Assembly (NCBI RefSeq): GCF_000970285.1
Contig: NZ_CP009516.1
Location: 1,343,036-1,407,035, forward strand
Reading direction: 5' to 3'
From: Methanosarcina horonobensis HB-1 = JCM 15518
GTDB taxonomy: Archaea; Halobacteriota; Methanosarcinia; Methanosarcinales; Methanosarcinaceae
DNA length: 64,000 nucleotides
The translations under genes and the position numbers were made by a program. Below, piece after piece: positions 25,344 through 33,982 of this stretch. The stretch's first letter is position 1; every line of letters begins with the position of its first letter. The notes beneath the pieces are model-generated. The model ran no database searches. It saw only the letters and a program-made list of their open reading frames with translations, and was not told the DNA's origin.

Positions 25344-28242
25344 TATGGCAGCCTATAAAAACGATTTCCTTCAAGAAACATACGAGTGTCTGGATATATA
25401 CAATCAATCTTTTGTGGACCTGGAAAACGGAGATGCTGCTGCAATTGATGAAATCTTCAGAATAACCCATACAATAAAAGGGATGGCTGGATTTCTCGGA
25501 TATTCATCACTCGAGCACCTGTGCCATAATATGGAAGAAGTCCTCTGCGGCATAAAAAACGGAGATATAGAGATCGACGGCGAACTGGTTGATATTTTAC
25601 TTTCAACAGTCGACCGAATAACAGACATTGTCAAACAAATAGAGAGTGCAGATAATGATAATGTAAAAATAGACGATCTGATTGAAGCTTTTAAAAACTA
25701 CGATAAATCGAAGAATGAAGAACATACATCTCTTTGCACTTTATCTGCAGAAAAGGAAGTCTCATCTCCGACAACAATGTCTACACGGCAGCCAGAGGAA
25801 AATGTCTTTTCAATCTCTGAATGTCAGGAGAAACCTGAAAATGAAAAGACCTGCAGTCTGGATAACTGTAATCTTATTCTGGATATAATCCTTGTTAAAG
25901 ACTGCGTTATGAAAGGTTTGAGAGCGTCATTGATCATAGAGTCTCTCAAAGACATAAGCAAACTGGCTAAAACAGAGCCTGATGAAAACGAAATGGACAA
26001 TAGCTTTGATGGCCATTTTAAAGTGTTTCTTTCAGGAGACCGGGACAAAGTTGAAGGTCTGATGGATCGAATTCCGGAGATTGAACAGTTTGATATTTCT
26101 GAAATCGAGCCCTCTAATTCCGAATGCTTTGATGTCATGGAACAAAGGAGTACTTGCAGCCCGTATGATTGCAATCTTGTTCTGGATGTAACCATTGTTA
26201 AAGACTGCGTTATGAAGGGTTTAAGAGCGTCTCTGATCATAGAATCACTGAGGGATGTCTGCAGCATAGCCAGCACGGATCCGGATGAAAATGAGCTGGA
26301 TAACAATTTTGACGGTCACTTAAAAGTGTTTCTTTCAGGAGACCGCAGCAAAATTGAAGGTTTGATGGATCGAATTTCCGAGATAGAATGTTTCGATATT
26401 TCTGAAGTTAAACCGCTTAATGCTGCCTGCAATGAAGAAATCAAATGTAATATCCCCGTAGAGGAAGAAACGCTCTCCGATGCCTCTTCAACTTCATCCT
26501 TTATCCGTGAAGATCCAGCTGCATCAGCCGCAAACAATCCGAGTTCATTTCACTCCTGTATATGCAGTTTGGCAGCAAGATTGCGTTATATTCTGGACAG
26601 AATAGGCAGGTCCATAAACTGTTTCAGAACTACCGAATCCGCTGGAATACTTCCAAAGAAAAAATGCAAGGAATCTTCCCCTGAAGTTCCGAAGTCTCAG
26701 GAAGTACGGGTTTTGGAAGAAGCTTCAGAGGTAAGTTCTGCGGTTCCTGATCAGGAGTTGCAACTGGACGAAATCGGGGTTTCCGAACAAATTTCTGAGC
26801 CGGCTTTTGACGAGCCCATTCTTGATAGGAGTGTTCCTGATAAAAATGCTACTGATGACAGTGTTCCTGAAAACAATGTTCCTGATAAAAATGTTTCTGA
26901 TAAGGGTATTTTCTATCAAGAGCTAAAGCTGAATAAAGCCCAACCTCCGATTGAAAAGTCTGAAGTAACTCATATCTCGGAACCAAAGTTACATGAGGTC
27001 CGGAAAAATGAGGAGTCGGAAATTGACTCAAGCAATCACTTCTCTGAAACATCAGCTTCAACAAAAGCGCCTCTTGAAACACAAAGACAGGAAACTATCC
27101 GCGTCAGGACCTCCAATCTGGATAATATAATGAATCTTGTCGGCGAGCTTGTCATAAACAAAGGGCGTCTGCTTCAGATATCTCAGCAATATAACCTGCC
27201 TGAACTGGGAGAAGCAACCGGAACTCTGGATAAATCAATTTCAAGCCTGCAAGATGAAGTGATGAGAATACGGATGGTAAAAATTGAGAGAGTATTCAGC
27301 AAGTTTCCACGTATGGTAAGAGACTTAAGCAGGAAATTTAACAAAAATATTGAATTTGAAATCGAAGGCCAGGATACGGAGTTAGACAGAACGATTCTGG
27401 ATGAAATTAGTGATCCTCTGGTCCATCTTGTGAGAAACTCCGTTGATCACGGTATCGAACTTCCTGATGAGCGGGAAAAAACCGGAAAAAGTGAAGCCGG
27501 ACATATAAAACTCTCAGCCAGAAGAGAGAAAAACAACGTAATAATCGAGATCGAAGATGACGGCAAAGGCATAGACGTTGAAGTAATAAAAAGGAAAGCA
27601 ATTGAGAAAGGAGTATTGTCATCATTCGATGCAGAGAATCTAAGCGAAGAAGAAATAAGGATGCTTATTTTTGCCCCGGGCTTTTCGACAAAAGACTCCC
27701 CTACAGAAATCTCCGGCAGGGGAGTGGGCATGGATGCAGTAAAAACTGCTGTCGAGAAACTGGGGGGAAAGGTCAGGGTATATTCGAAGAAAGGGGAATT
27801 TACGAGAATCAGAATTGACCTGCCTCCCACGGTTGCTATAATAAAATCCCTTTTAGTAGATGTCGGTCCTGAGACGTATGCGATCCCGATTTCTAATGTT
27901 GTGAAAGCTTTGAGTGTCGGTAGTAACGATTATAAAATCGTTAAAGAAACTCCTCTGCTCTATATCCGGGATAAACTAATACCGATTATCGAATTGAAAG
28001 AAATTTTTGGTATAGAATGTGAGAAACTTGATCAACAAATTGCTATAATTGTTGAAAAAGAAAATGAAGAAGTTGGCCTGATTGTTGATTCGATCATTGA
28101 CCAGCAGGAAATTGTTATTAAACCACTTGGAAACGTTTTATCAAACTCAAAAGGATTTATCGGTGCCACAATACTGGGGGATGGACGTGTGATACCGATC
28201 ATAGATGTTTCAATGCTTATAAAAGGTGATAATGATGACTGA
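25333..28242 (+). CDS. cheA: CheA histidine kinase with duplicated P2-like domain
   Basis: A 969-residue kinase, longer than the usual 650-750. The P1 domain holds phospho-acceptor H46 in RITHTIKGMAGF. Two tandem P2-like, CheY-binding-type domains follow (residues about 178-262 and 279-363), each with VKDCVMKGLRASLIIESL. Next comes a long low-complexity linker with VPDKN/VSDK repeats (about 495-530). From residue 590 there are the dimerisation domain (NLDNIMNLVGELVINKGRL), the ATPase (LVHLVRNSVDHGIELPDE, DDGKGID, SGRGVGMDAVK) and a CheW-like P5. GTG 25333 is chosen for GGAGGTGA six bases upstream; it overlaps cheB by 11 bases. Confidence 0.96.
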   Translation: MESDMAAYKNDFLQETYECLDIYNQSFVDLENGDAAAIDEIFRITHTIKGMAGFLGYSSLEHLCHNMEEVLCGIKNGDIEIDGELVDILLSTVDRITDIVKQIESADNDNVKIDDLIEAFKNYDKSKNEEHTSLCTLSAEKEVSSPTTMSTRQPEENVFSISECQEKPENEKTCSLDNCNLILDIILVKDCVMKGLRASLIIESLKDISKLAKTEPDENEMDNSFDGHFKVFLSGDRDKVEGLMDRIPEIEQFDISEIEPSNSECFDVMEQRSTCSPYDCNLVLDVTIVKDCVMKGLRASLIIESLRDVCSIASTDPDENELDNNFDGHLKVFLSGDRSKIEGLMDRISEIECFDISEVKPLNAACNEEIKCNIPVEEETLSDASSTSSFIREDPAASAANNPSSFHSCICSLAARLRYILDRIGRSINCFRTTESAGILPKKKCKESSPEVPKSQEVRVLEEASEVSSAVPDQELQLDEIGVSEQISEPAFDEPILDRSVPDKNATDDSVPENNVPDKNVSDKGIFYQELKLNKAQPPIEKSEVTHISEPKLHEVRKNEESEIDSSNHFSETSASTKAPLETQRQETIRVRTSNLDNIMNLVGELVINKGRLLQISQQYNLPELGEATGTLDKSISSLQDEVMRIRMVKIERVFSKFPRMVRDLSRKFNKNIEFEIEGQDTELDRTILDEISDPLVHLVRNSVDHGIELPDEREKTGKSEAGHIKLSARREKNNVIIEIEDDGKGIDVEVIKRKAIEKGVLSSFDAENLSEEEIRMLIFAPGFSTKDSPTEISGRGVGMDAVKTAVEKLGGKVRVYSKKGEFTRIRIDLPPTVAIIKSLLVDVGPETYAIPISNVVKALSVGSNDYKIVKETPLLYIRDKLIPIIELKEIFGIECEKLDQQIAIIVEKENEEVGLIVDSIIDQQEIVIKPLGNVLSNSKGFIGATILGDGRVIPIIDVSMLIKGDNDD
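25864..26421 (+). repeat. cheA: Tandem duplication of an 85-codon P2-like domain in cheA
   Basis: Bases 25864-26118 and 26167-26421 encode two very similar 85-residue segments, offset by 303 bases. Both share VKDCVMKGLRASLIIESL, then DENE, FDGH, VFLSGD and GLMDRI. DNA identity is still high, so the duplication is fairly recent or kept alike by conversion. Confidence 0.9.
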
Positions 28243-28837
28243 TTTGGAAAATCTTAGCGAAGTGGAACTTGATGTTCTGAAGGAACTGGGGAATATTGGG
28301 ACAGGTCATGCTGCAACATCTCTTTCCAAGTTACTTAATAAAGATGTTTATCTCTCGGTTCCGAGGGTCAAGATAGGAGAAATAAAAAATCTCTCCAGAG
28401 AATTCATCGGCGACATTGTTGCAGGAGTTATTATAGCACTTCAGGATCTCGAAGAAAAAAAATCCGGGTATCTGTACATTATGTTCCCGGAAGAGTCGGC
28501 AAGGAAAATCGCAGGCGATCTATTTGGCATGGACGAACTGGATGAGGAGATGTATGCGTCAACAATTATGGAGGTCGGGAATATATTGTCTTCATCTTTT
28601 TGTGACGCATCAGCTGATTTTATGGAAATAATCCTGCTCCCGTCTCCTCCAAGTTTCGCAGTAGATGTACCTACGGCAGTCATTGACTCAGTAGTTTCAC
28701 AGATGGCTAAGAACAGCAACCATATTATCCTGTTTGAGACATCTCTAAGCTCTGAATCCAATATACAGATTTATTTAGCCCTGCTTCCGGAAACCTGCCT
28801 GCTTGATGATATGATGAAGATATTGGGACAACTATGA
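28235..28837 (+). CDS. cheC: CheC, CheY-P phosphatase
   Basis: A 200-residue CheC. Two phosphatase signatures with the catalytic E-x-x-N pair are visible: KELGNIGTGHAATSLSKLL (E17, N20) and MEVGNILSSSFCDASADF. Both active helices therefore seem competent. CheC removes phosphate from CheY and is stimulated by CheD. ATG 28235 is chosen because GGTGAT lies four bases upstream; the gene overlaps the end of cheA by eight bases. It ends in an ATGA overlap with cheD. Confidence 0.93.
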   Translation: MTDLENLSEVELDVLKELGNIGTGHAATSLSKLLNKDVYLSVPRVKIGEIKNLSREFIGDIVAGVIIALQDLEEKKSGYLYIMFPEESARKIAGDLFGMDELDEEMYASTIMEVGNILSSSFCDASADFMEIILLPSPPSFAVDVPTAVIDSVVSQMAKNSNHIILFETSLSSESNIQIYLALLPETCLLDDMMKILGQL

Positions 28838-29496
28838 GCGGGGATATTTTATTTGTCTCGAACGGAAGTGGAAAAGCGATTTTTTTAACCAGCAGGGACG
28901 TGCTGGTTAAATCTTTTTGTTCGCTTTCAAGTACCTGCTCATTTCAGGACTCTTGCCGGTCATGTGACATTGTCAGTGCCGCAAAAAATCATCTGGCTGG
29001 CAATAAGTCTAATTTGAACATTAAAAATCTGGACGGAGAATTGTCTGCCGGTATAGGAGAGTACAAGATCGGAAAGAATGTCCTGTTAAAAGTTATGGGG
29101 CTGGGTTCCTGTATTGGCGTCATTCTTTCCGACGCTTCAACCGGTATATGCGGAATAGCCCACGTGCTGCTTCCCGGGGCTTCAGATAAGGGAGAAACCA
29201 AGTATGCAGAAACAGCCATAGAAAAAATGTTAGAAGAAATGGTAAAAATGGGAGCAAGAAAAAGCAGGATTACTGCAAAATTTGCAGGCGGAGCCCAGGT
29301 TTTTAAACATATGAACCTGGATATCCTCAAAATCGGTGACAGAAACGCAATATCTGTTGAGGAAGTCCTGAACAGGAAAAATATCCCTATCCTGGCAAAA
29401 GATGTGGGTGGGGATACTGGCAGAAATGTTATTTTCAATCCTGCGGACGGAAGTATGATCGTTAAGTATACTAAAGGGGATGTACTGTGGTTGTAA
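28834..29496 (+). CDS. cheD: CheD with a cysteine-rich N-terminal extension
   Basis: A 220-residue protein whose CheD domain starts near residue 67 (DGELSAGIGEYKIGKN). The domain has catalytic C93 in GLGSCIGVILSD and H110 in GIAHVLLPG, the same 17-residue spacing as in known CheD deamidases. CheD modifies receptor glutamines and regulates CheC. The first 65 residues are not part of the usual domain and contain C29, C35, C41 and C44 in SFCSLSSTCSFQDSCRSC. ATG 28834 overlaps the cheC stop by four bases, which supports this long start; family members usually have about 160 residues. Confidence 0.92.
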   Translation: MSGDILFVSNGSGKAIFLTSRDVLVKSFCSLSSTCSFQDSCRSCDIVSAAKNHLAGNKSNLNIKNLDGELSAGIGEYKIGKNVLLKVMGLGSCIGVILSDASTGICGIAHVLLPGASDKGETKYAETAIEKMLEEMVKMGARKSRITAKFAGGAQVFKHMNLDILKIGDRNAISVEEVLNRKNIPILAKDVGGDTGRNVIFNPADGSMIVKYTKGDVLWL

Positions 29497-30299
29497 ATCT
29501 TGATGATGATTTTAACTTTCTTATTCGAAAGATTTCCAAATCTTCGGGCATTGTTCTCTCCGGGTACAGGGATAGTTATCTCAGAAGGAGAATTGACCTG
29601 AGAATGAAAGCTGTAGGTACGAATAACTATACAGCATATATGGGACTTCTGGAAAAGGATAAAAATGAGATGAAGGAAGTCATAAACACGCTTACAGTAA
29701 ACGTTACCGAGTTTATGCGGGACAAAACTCCGTTTATATTTTTCCGGGAAGAAATTCTGCCGGATATAATGGAAAGGAAAAAGCAGTGTAAAAGTAATAT
29801 GGTCAGGTTCTGGAGCGCTGCCTGCTCTTACGGGGAGGAGCCCTATTCTATCGGCATCTGCTCAAAAGAGGTTCTGCCTGACGACTGGACCGTGTCAATT
29901 TATGCAACCGATATTGACGAGAAATGCCTGGAAGGCGCTTCACAGGGAGTATACAGTAAAGAACAATTAAAAAACATGGACCCTTCCATTGTACGAAAGT
30001 ATTTTGAACCTGTCGGAGAAGAGTTAAAAGTAAGAAGAATTCCCAAAATCTCTATTCGTTTCAAGAAGCATGACCTGACCAGCGAACCTCCTATATCCAA
30101 ACATTTTGATGTCGTATTCTGCAGAAACGTCATGATATATTTTAATGAAAATCAAAAAGTAAAAATGTTGAATGACTTCTATAATTCTCTTTCAGACAAC
30201 GGTTATCTTATTATTGGAAAGTCCGAAACTCTGCCGGTTGAAATAAGAGAACTGTTTGCTCCTGTAAGTGTGAAGGAGAAAGTTTTCAAAAAAATATAA
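29487..30299 (+). CDS. cheR: CheR, receptor methyltransferase
   Basis: A 270-residue S-adenosylmethionine-dependent methyltransferase that methylates receptor glutamates. Visible motifs are LTVNVTEFMRDK, WSAACSYGEEPYSIGI (the SAM-binding loop) and DVVFCRNVMIYFN. The start is GTG 29487 (or TTG 29490), overlapping the cheD stop. It is the last gene of the operon. Length is typical. Confidence 0.95.
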   Translation: MVVNLDDDFNFLIRKISKSSGIVLSGYRDSYLRRRIDLRMKAVGTNNYTAYMGLLEKDKNEMKEVINTLTVNVTEFMRDKTPFIFFREEILPDIMERKKQCKSNMVRFWSAACSYGEEPYSIGICSKEVLPDDWTVSIYATDIDEKCLEGASQGVYSKEQLKNMDPSIVRKYFEPVGEELKVRRIPKISIRFKKHDLTSEPPISKHFDVVFCRNVMIYFNENQKVKMLNDFYNSLSDNGYLIIGKSETLPVEIRELFAPVSVKEKVFKKI

Positions 30300-30428
30300 T
30301 TGTTTAATTAAGTACCATGTTTTAATATCTTTATATAGATCTTTTTCGCCAGACTATTATCTCTATTTTTTCTTACTAGATGGAGAAGAAAACTGTAAAG
30401 ATATTTCTTCTTTTCTTTTCAATTAAAT

Positions 30429-31753
30429 GACTCTTCGCTGTTTTGTATGAGTGATTTATTATAAAATATTTAGTATATCTTATAGTAATCACTTATTTCG
30501 TTCATATAATTGCAGGAGTTTGATCTACCATTTACAAAGAACTTTTTTCAGAAAGCTTTGAATATCGAAGATCCCTGGTACATTAAAGATATCGATTTTA
30601 ATCCAGAATTAAAGCAACTTGATATTTGGATCGATTTTAAAAAGGATCTAACTTTCCTTGCCCTAAATGTAGCGGTGCAAACTGTTCCGTCTATGATACG
30701 GTTGAAAAAGTATGGCGTCACCTTAACTTCTTTGAATATAAGACCTATCTGCATTGCAGAGTTCCAAGAGTTAAATGCGATGACTGTGGAATTCATCAAA
30801 TTGAAGTTCCTTGGGCTCGTAAACAAAGTGGGTTTACTCTCCTTATGGACGCAATGATCTTAATGCTGGCACAAAGCATGCCGATATTAAAAGTTGTCAT
30901 GTTACTTGATGAACATGACACAAGGATTTGGCGAGTCATAATCTACTATGTTAAAAAATCAAGAGCAAAAGGGACTTTTCAAAAGTTTCGAAAATTGGTA
31001 TTGATGAAACTTCATTTAAAAAAGGACATAAATACATCACTATATAGCCGACATCGAAAATTCAAAGGTTGTATATGTTTGTGAAGGAAAGAACTCTTCG
31101 ACTCTTACCAGATTTAATGAGGACTTAACAAATCATGGTGGATTTTCCACCATGATTCAATCCATTAGTTGTGATATGTCACCAGCATTCATCAATGGAA
31201 TTTTAAGTGAATTTCCAAATGCAAAAATTACGTTTGATAAGTTCCATGTAATAAAAATAATGAGTGAAGCAGTCGACGACATCAGAAAACAGGAACAATC
31301 ATCGATAAAAGAACTGAAGAATAGTAAGTACTTATGGCTCAAAAATGAAGGGAATTTGAGTGAAAAGCAAAAAGAAAGGTTTCTAGATCTTAAGAATCAA
31401 AACCTGAAAACGGTAAGAGCATATAATGTAAAGTTAAGTCTTCAAGAATTTTGGAATTCAAAAAATAGGAAAGAAGCTACACAATATCTCAAAAAATGGT
31501 ATTTCTGGGCAACTAATAATAGGTTAACTCCAATAACTGAAGCAGCAAATACTGTTAAGAAGCATTGGGATGGAATGCTGAATTATTTTGATTCAAAGAT
31601 AAACAATGGAATCCTGGAAGGAATTAACAGTATTGTACAGTTGCAAAAAAGAAATGCAAGAAGCTTCAAAAACGTACAATGTTTTATTAATATTATCTAT
31701 CTAAAATTAGGGAAACTTAAGTTTGAGTTACCCACATGAAATAGCGAAGAGCC
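30429..31753 (+). mobile_element. Decayed ISL3-type insertion sequence
   Basis: About 1.3 kb bounded by imperfect 23-base inverted repeats: GACTCTTCGCTGTTTTGTAT at 30429 and, on the other strand at the right end, GGCTCTTCGCTATTTCATGT ending at 31753. They match at 17 of 23 positions. The transposase inside is broken into several frames. No clear target-site duplication is visible next to the repeats. It lies between cheR and the second archaellum locus. Confidence 0.75.
30510..31739 (+). pseudogene. ISL3-family transposase, frameshifted
   Basis: Pieces of one DDE transposase appear in at least three frames. 30510-30857 carries the N-terminal ALNIEDPWYIKDIDFNPE and, after a frameshift, residues of the zinc-binding region. 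30845-31084 carries the helix-turn-helix part (LDEHDTRIWRVIIYYVKKSR). A further frame carries IGIDETSFKKGHKYI, and 31152-31739 carries the catalytic and C-terminal part (SISCDMSPAFINGI, FDKFHVIKIM, NNGILEGINSIVQLQKRNAR). Placed end to end they cover a whole ISL3-type protein, so the gene was complete and has decayed by small indels. It is not expected to be active. Confidence 0.85.
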
Positions 31754-32071
31754 AAAAAATATTAATAAAAATAGAAAAAGATTATATAAAAGAAAAAGCT
31801 ATAAAATAAAAACAAACTAGTTTATTAAGTAATAAAGATAAAAAATGATGAGAATAAACCATATGTTTTGGCTAGTCAGTTATCATATAAAGAATAACTT
31901 TGCTTTAATTGTCAAGTCTATAATTTATAACTCCCAGAAACTCAATTTATATCAGCGGCTTTATTTTTATGCATCAAACGGAAAGTCAAATCATGAGTAT
32001 AAAGGAAAGCCAGTTAAGGAAAGCCAGTTCGAGGTATAAAAGAAATTGAAATAATATTGGAGAACTTAAAA
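31754..32071. other. AT-rich intergenic region with a 14-base tandem repeat
   Basis: No supported gene. AAGGAAAGCCAGTT occurs twice in direct tandem at 32002-32015 and 32016-32029. GGTATAAAAG at 32034-32043 is a possible TATA box and GGAGAA near 32060 a ribosome binding site for the PKD protein gene that follows. Confidence 0.55.
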
Positions 32072-32860
32072 ATGGTAAATAAAAAAATGTTCATATTAAT
32101 GTTTATAGCGATAATGTGTTGTGTACAGACAGCATCAGCTTTATTGTATTGTAATGATGTATTGTACCCCGGAAATCAAGGAGTAACTGGTTATGCTCCA
32201 CTCATAATAGATTTTTATTATGCAGGACTTTCTAATTCTACTACAATTGCTTGGAAATATAGTGACACCCCTTGGGATTATGGTGCAACTTCAACGCACA
32301 CATTTAATGCTTCAACAGGATTTTTTGTTGAAACATGGGCACCAGGTTCACATGGAACTGCTTATATAAAAGTCAATGTACTTCCTCAATCGGTTGCTAA
32401 TTTCACTGCTAGTCCTGAAATTGGTTGTGCACCATTAAATGTTAGTTTCACTGATTGTTCAACTAATGCAACATATCGTGAATGGGACTTCGGAGATGGA
32501 AGTCCAAAAATGATAAATGTGCTTAATCCAGTTCATACTTATGCACAGCCAGGAAATTACACAGTCAGTTTAATGGTGCATGGTTCAACAAAAGGTACAT
32601 TCGGATGGGATAATAATACTGCTACAAAAGTGATAAGTGTGTATGGAGTACCTGTATCTGGATTCTCTAAATCTATAACTGTAACATTTACTGATCAATC
32701 ACAGTACGCAGATACAGTTCTTTGGGACTTTGGAGATGGATCTACTTCAACAGAAAGAAACCCAACACATACGTATGCGGCATCAGGTACATACAATATA
32801 ACACAAACAACAAGTAATCCAGCTGGTTCAAGTGTTTCGTCCAGTGTAATTACAATTTAA
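32072..32860 (+). CDS. Secreted PKD-domain protein
   Basis: A 262-residue exported protein. ATG 32072 is preferred over the upstream TTG because it is followed at once by a clean signal peptide (MVNKKMFILMFIAIMCCVQT, cleavage near TASA). After about 90 residues come two PKD domains with the typical REWDFGDGSP...NPVHTYAQPGNY and VLWDFGDGSTSTERNPTHTY patterns. PKD domains are beta-sandwiches common in Methanosarcina surface proteins. There is no membrane anchor or sorting signal at the C-terminus, so it is either released or held by partners. It lies among insertion-sequence remnants and is followed by a strong terminator. Confidence 0.88.
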   Translation: MVNKKMFILMFIAIMCCVQTASALLYCNDVLYPGNQGVTGYAPLIIDFYYAGLSNSTTIAWKYSDTPWDYGATSTHTFNASTGFFVETWAPGSHGTAYIKVNVLPQSVANFTASPEIGCAPLNVSFTDCSTNATYREWDFGDGSPKMINVLNPVHTYAQPGNYTVSLMVHGSTKGTFGWDNNTATKVISVYGVPVSGFSKSITVTFTDQSQYADTVLWDFGDGSTSTERNPTHTYAASGTYNITQTTSNPAGSSVSSSVITI

Positions 32861-32887
32861 ACGAACTTACTTTCGTTTAAATTTTTT
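32856..32887 (+). terminator. Perfect 10-base-pair hairpin after the PKD gene
   Basis: TTTAAACGAA and TTCGTTTAAA form a perfect 10-base stem around a six-base loop, followed directly by TTTTTT. The stop codon lies inside the left arm. This is a classic terminator shape. Confidence 0.8.
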
Positions 32888-32899
32888 AGGACTTACGCG

Positions 32900-32925
32900 G
32901 TTGCCTGCTTTGCAGGCAACTTTTT
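32900..32925 (+). terminator. Second hairpin downstream of the PKD gene
   Basis: GTTGCCTGC-TTT-GCAGGCAAC is a perfect nine-base stem followed by TTTTT. It is either a back-up terminator or the end of an old insertion sequence, since the preceding GGACTTACGCGG resembles some IS termini. Confidence 0.65.
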
Positions 32926-33037
32926 AATTTTCTTATTTTTTATCCTAATGCATATTTTGGATTACTTAAAAATTGATTAACAGCATTTCTTGTAATGCTT
33001 CACTTTGTTTCAAACCAAGTAATACCTGTTTTTATTC

Positions 33038-33285
33038 GGCTCTTCACTGTTTCTTTCTGCATGAATTGCCCAAGATGTAAGAGTTCCATTCACAAAAAGA
33101 ATGGCATAGTTAATGGACGTCAACGCTATAAATGCCATGATTGTGGATATAACAGCATACTGAGGCACTTTCTGGCAAGGTTGAGACGAAAGACAAAGTG
33201 TTATACTAAGAGTATTGAAATGCTAAAGTACTCTGTTCTTCTATTGATAAAATACAGAAATAGAGAGTTAGCTATACTTAATTAA
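33038..33285 (+). pseudogene. IS1-like element remnant
   Basis: GGCTCTTCACTGTTTCTTTC at 33038 looks like an insertion-sequence end. It is followed by an ATG at 33061 and a zinc ribbon MNCPRCKSSIHKKNGIVNGR then RYKCHDCGY, typical of the InsA part of IS1-type transposases. After about 35 residues the similarity fades into degenerate sequence, so only the left end survives. The terminal sequence closely resembles the ends of the ISL3-type element at 30429 and 31753. Confidence 0.6.
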
Positions 33286-33982
33286 CAATACCAATTATAG
33301 ATATCTTGTAAAACACTTTGAGGACTGCTCTATTCTAACTATTCTTTGCACGCTTACCATAACAAGAAACTAATTTTCTATTTGATCTTTTATAAAATGT
33401 GTAAGGAGATCTGTAAAATAAATCAGGTATTTCTATGGTTGTTCTTTATCTGTCTATGGACTACATCATTATAAAATATATGTAAAAGCATCCTTCGATT
33501 AATCGAATCTCGTGTGACTAAATACTTTTATCTTTTTATAATTCTCAAATCAATGACTATATGTCGCGGCAATAACGAAAATATAGTATTCCAAGCCTTT
33601 AAATTTTCATAAAAGAGATTTTAATTAATTTAAAAAGTGTTTTTTCGGCAAACTTAATAAATTAATTTGTAAAAGACAGTACTAATTATATATCTAAGAT
33701 ATTCCCCTTTTTTACGTGTATGTGGTAACTGGATGAAATAAATATTTCTTGAATTATGTTTGAAATCATTTTAATAAACGATATCGATAAATTATTTTTA
33801 TTTTTAATGTCCTTCCAATAATTTATCAAAAAATCTTTTTTTCTATATCTGGATGTATTCAAAATACTTCTTATCTGTACCAAACTTTATATAAAGTTAA
33901 CCCTCTAACAGCCGAAACATTTATAATATCATTTGATATTCTAATTACTGTTATAATAATCACAATATTAAGGTGATTTATT
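33286..33982. other. Long AT-rich leader region of the second archaellum locus
   Basis: About 700 bases with no supported gene. It holds decaying IS sequence at the left and the archaellin promoter at the right. AT content is very high. It could contain binding sites for archaellum regulators, but no repeated operator was recognised. Confidence 0.5.
33912..33976 (+). promoter_or_regulatory. flaB: Promoter and ribosome binding site of flaB (locus 2)
   Basis: CCGAAACATTTATAATATC (33912-33930) combines a purine-rich BRE-like stretch with a TATA box about 55 bases before ATG 33983, the same spacing as at receptor 1. AAGGTGAT at 33970-33977 is the ribosome binding site. Confidence 0.55.

Noticed and set aside
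31845-32039. 64-codon plus-strand frame in the gap after the ISL3 element
   Set aside because: AT-rich, without ribosome binding site or recognisable pattern; includes the 14-base tandem repeat.
33686-33883. Minus-strand frame in the leader of archaellum locus 2
   Set aside because: AT-rich Lys/Asn/Ile composition typical of chance frames, with no start signal.
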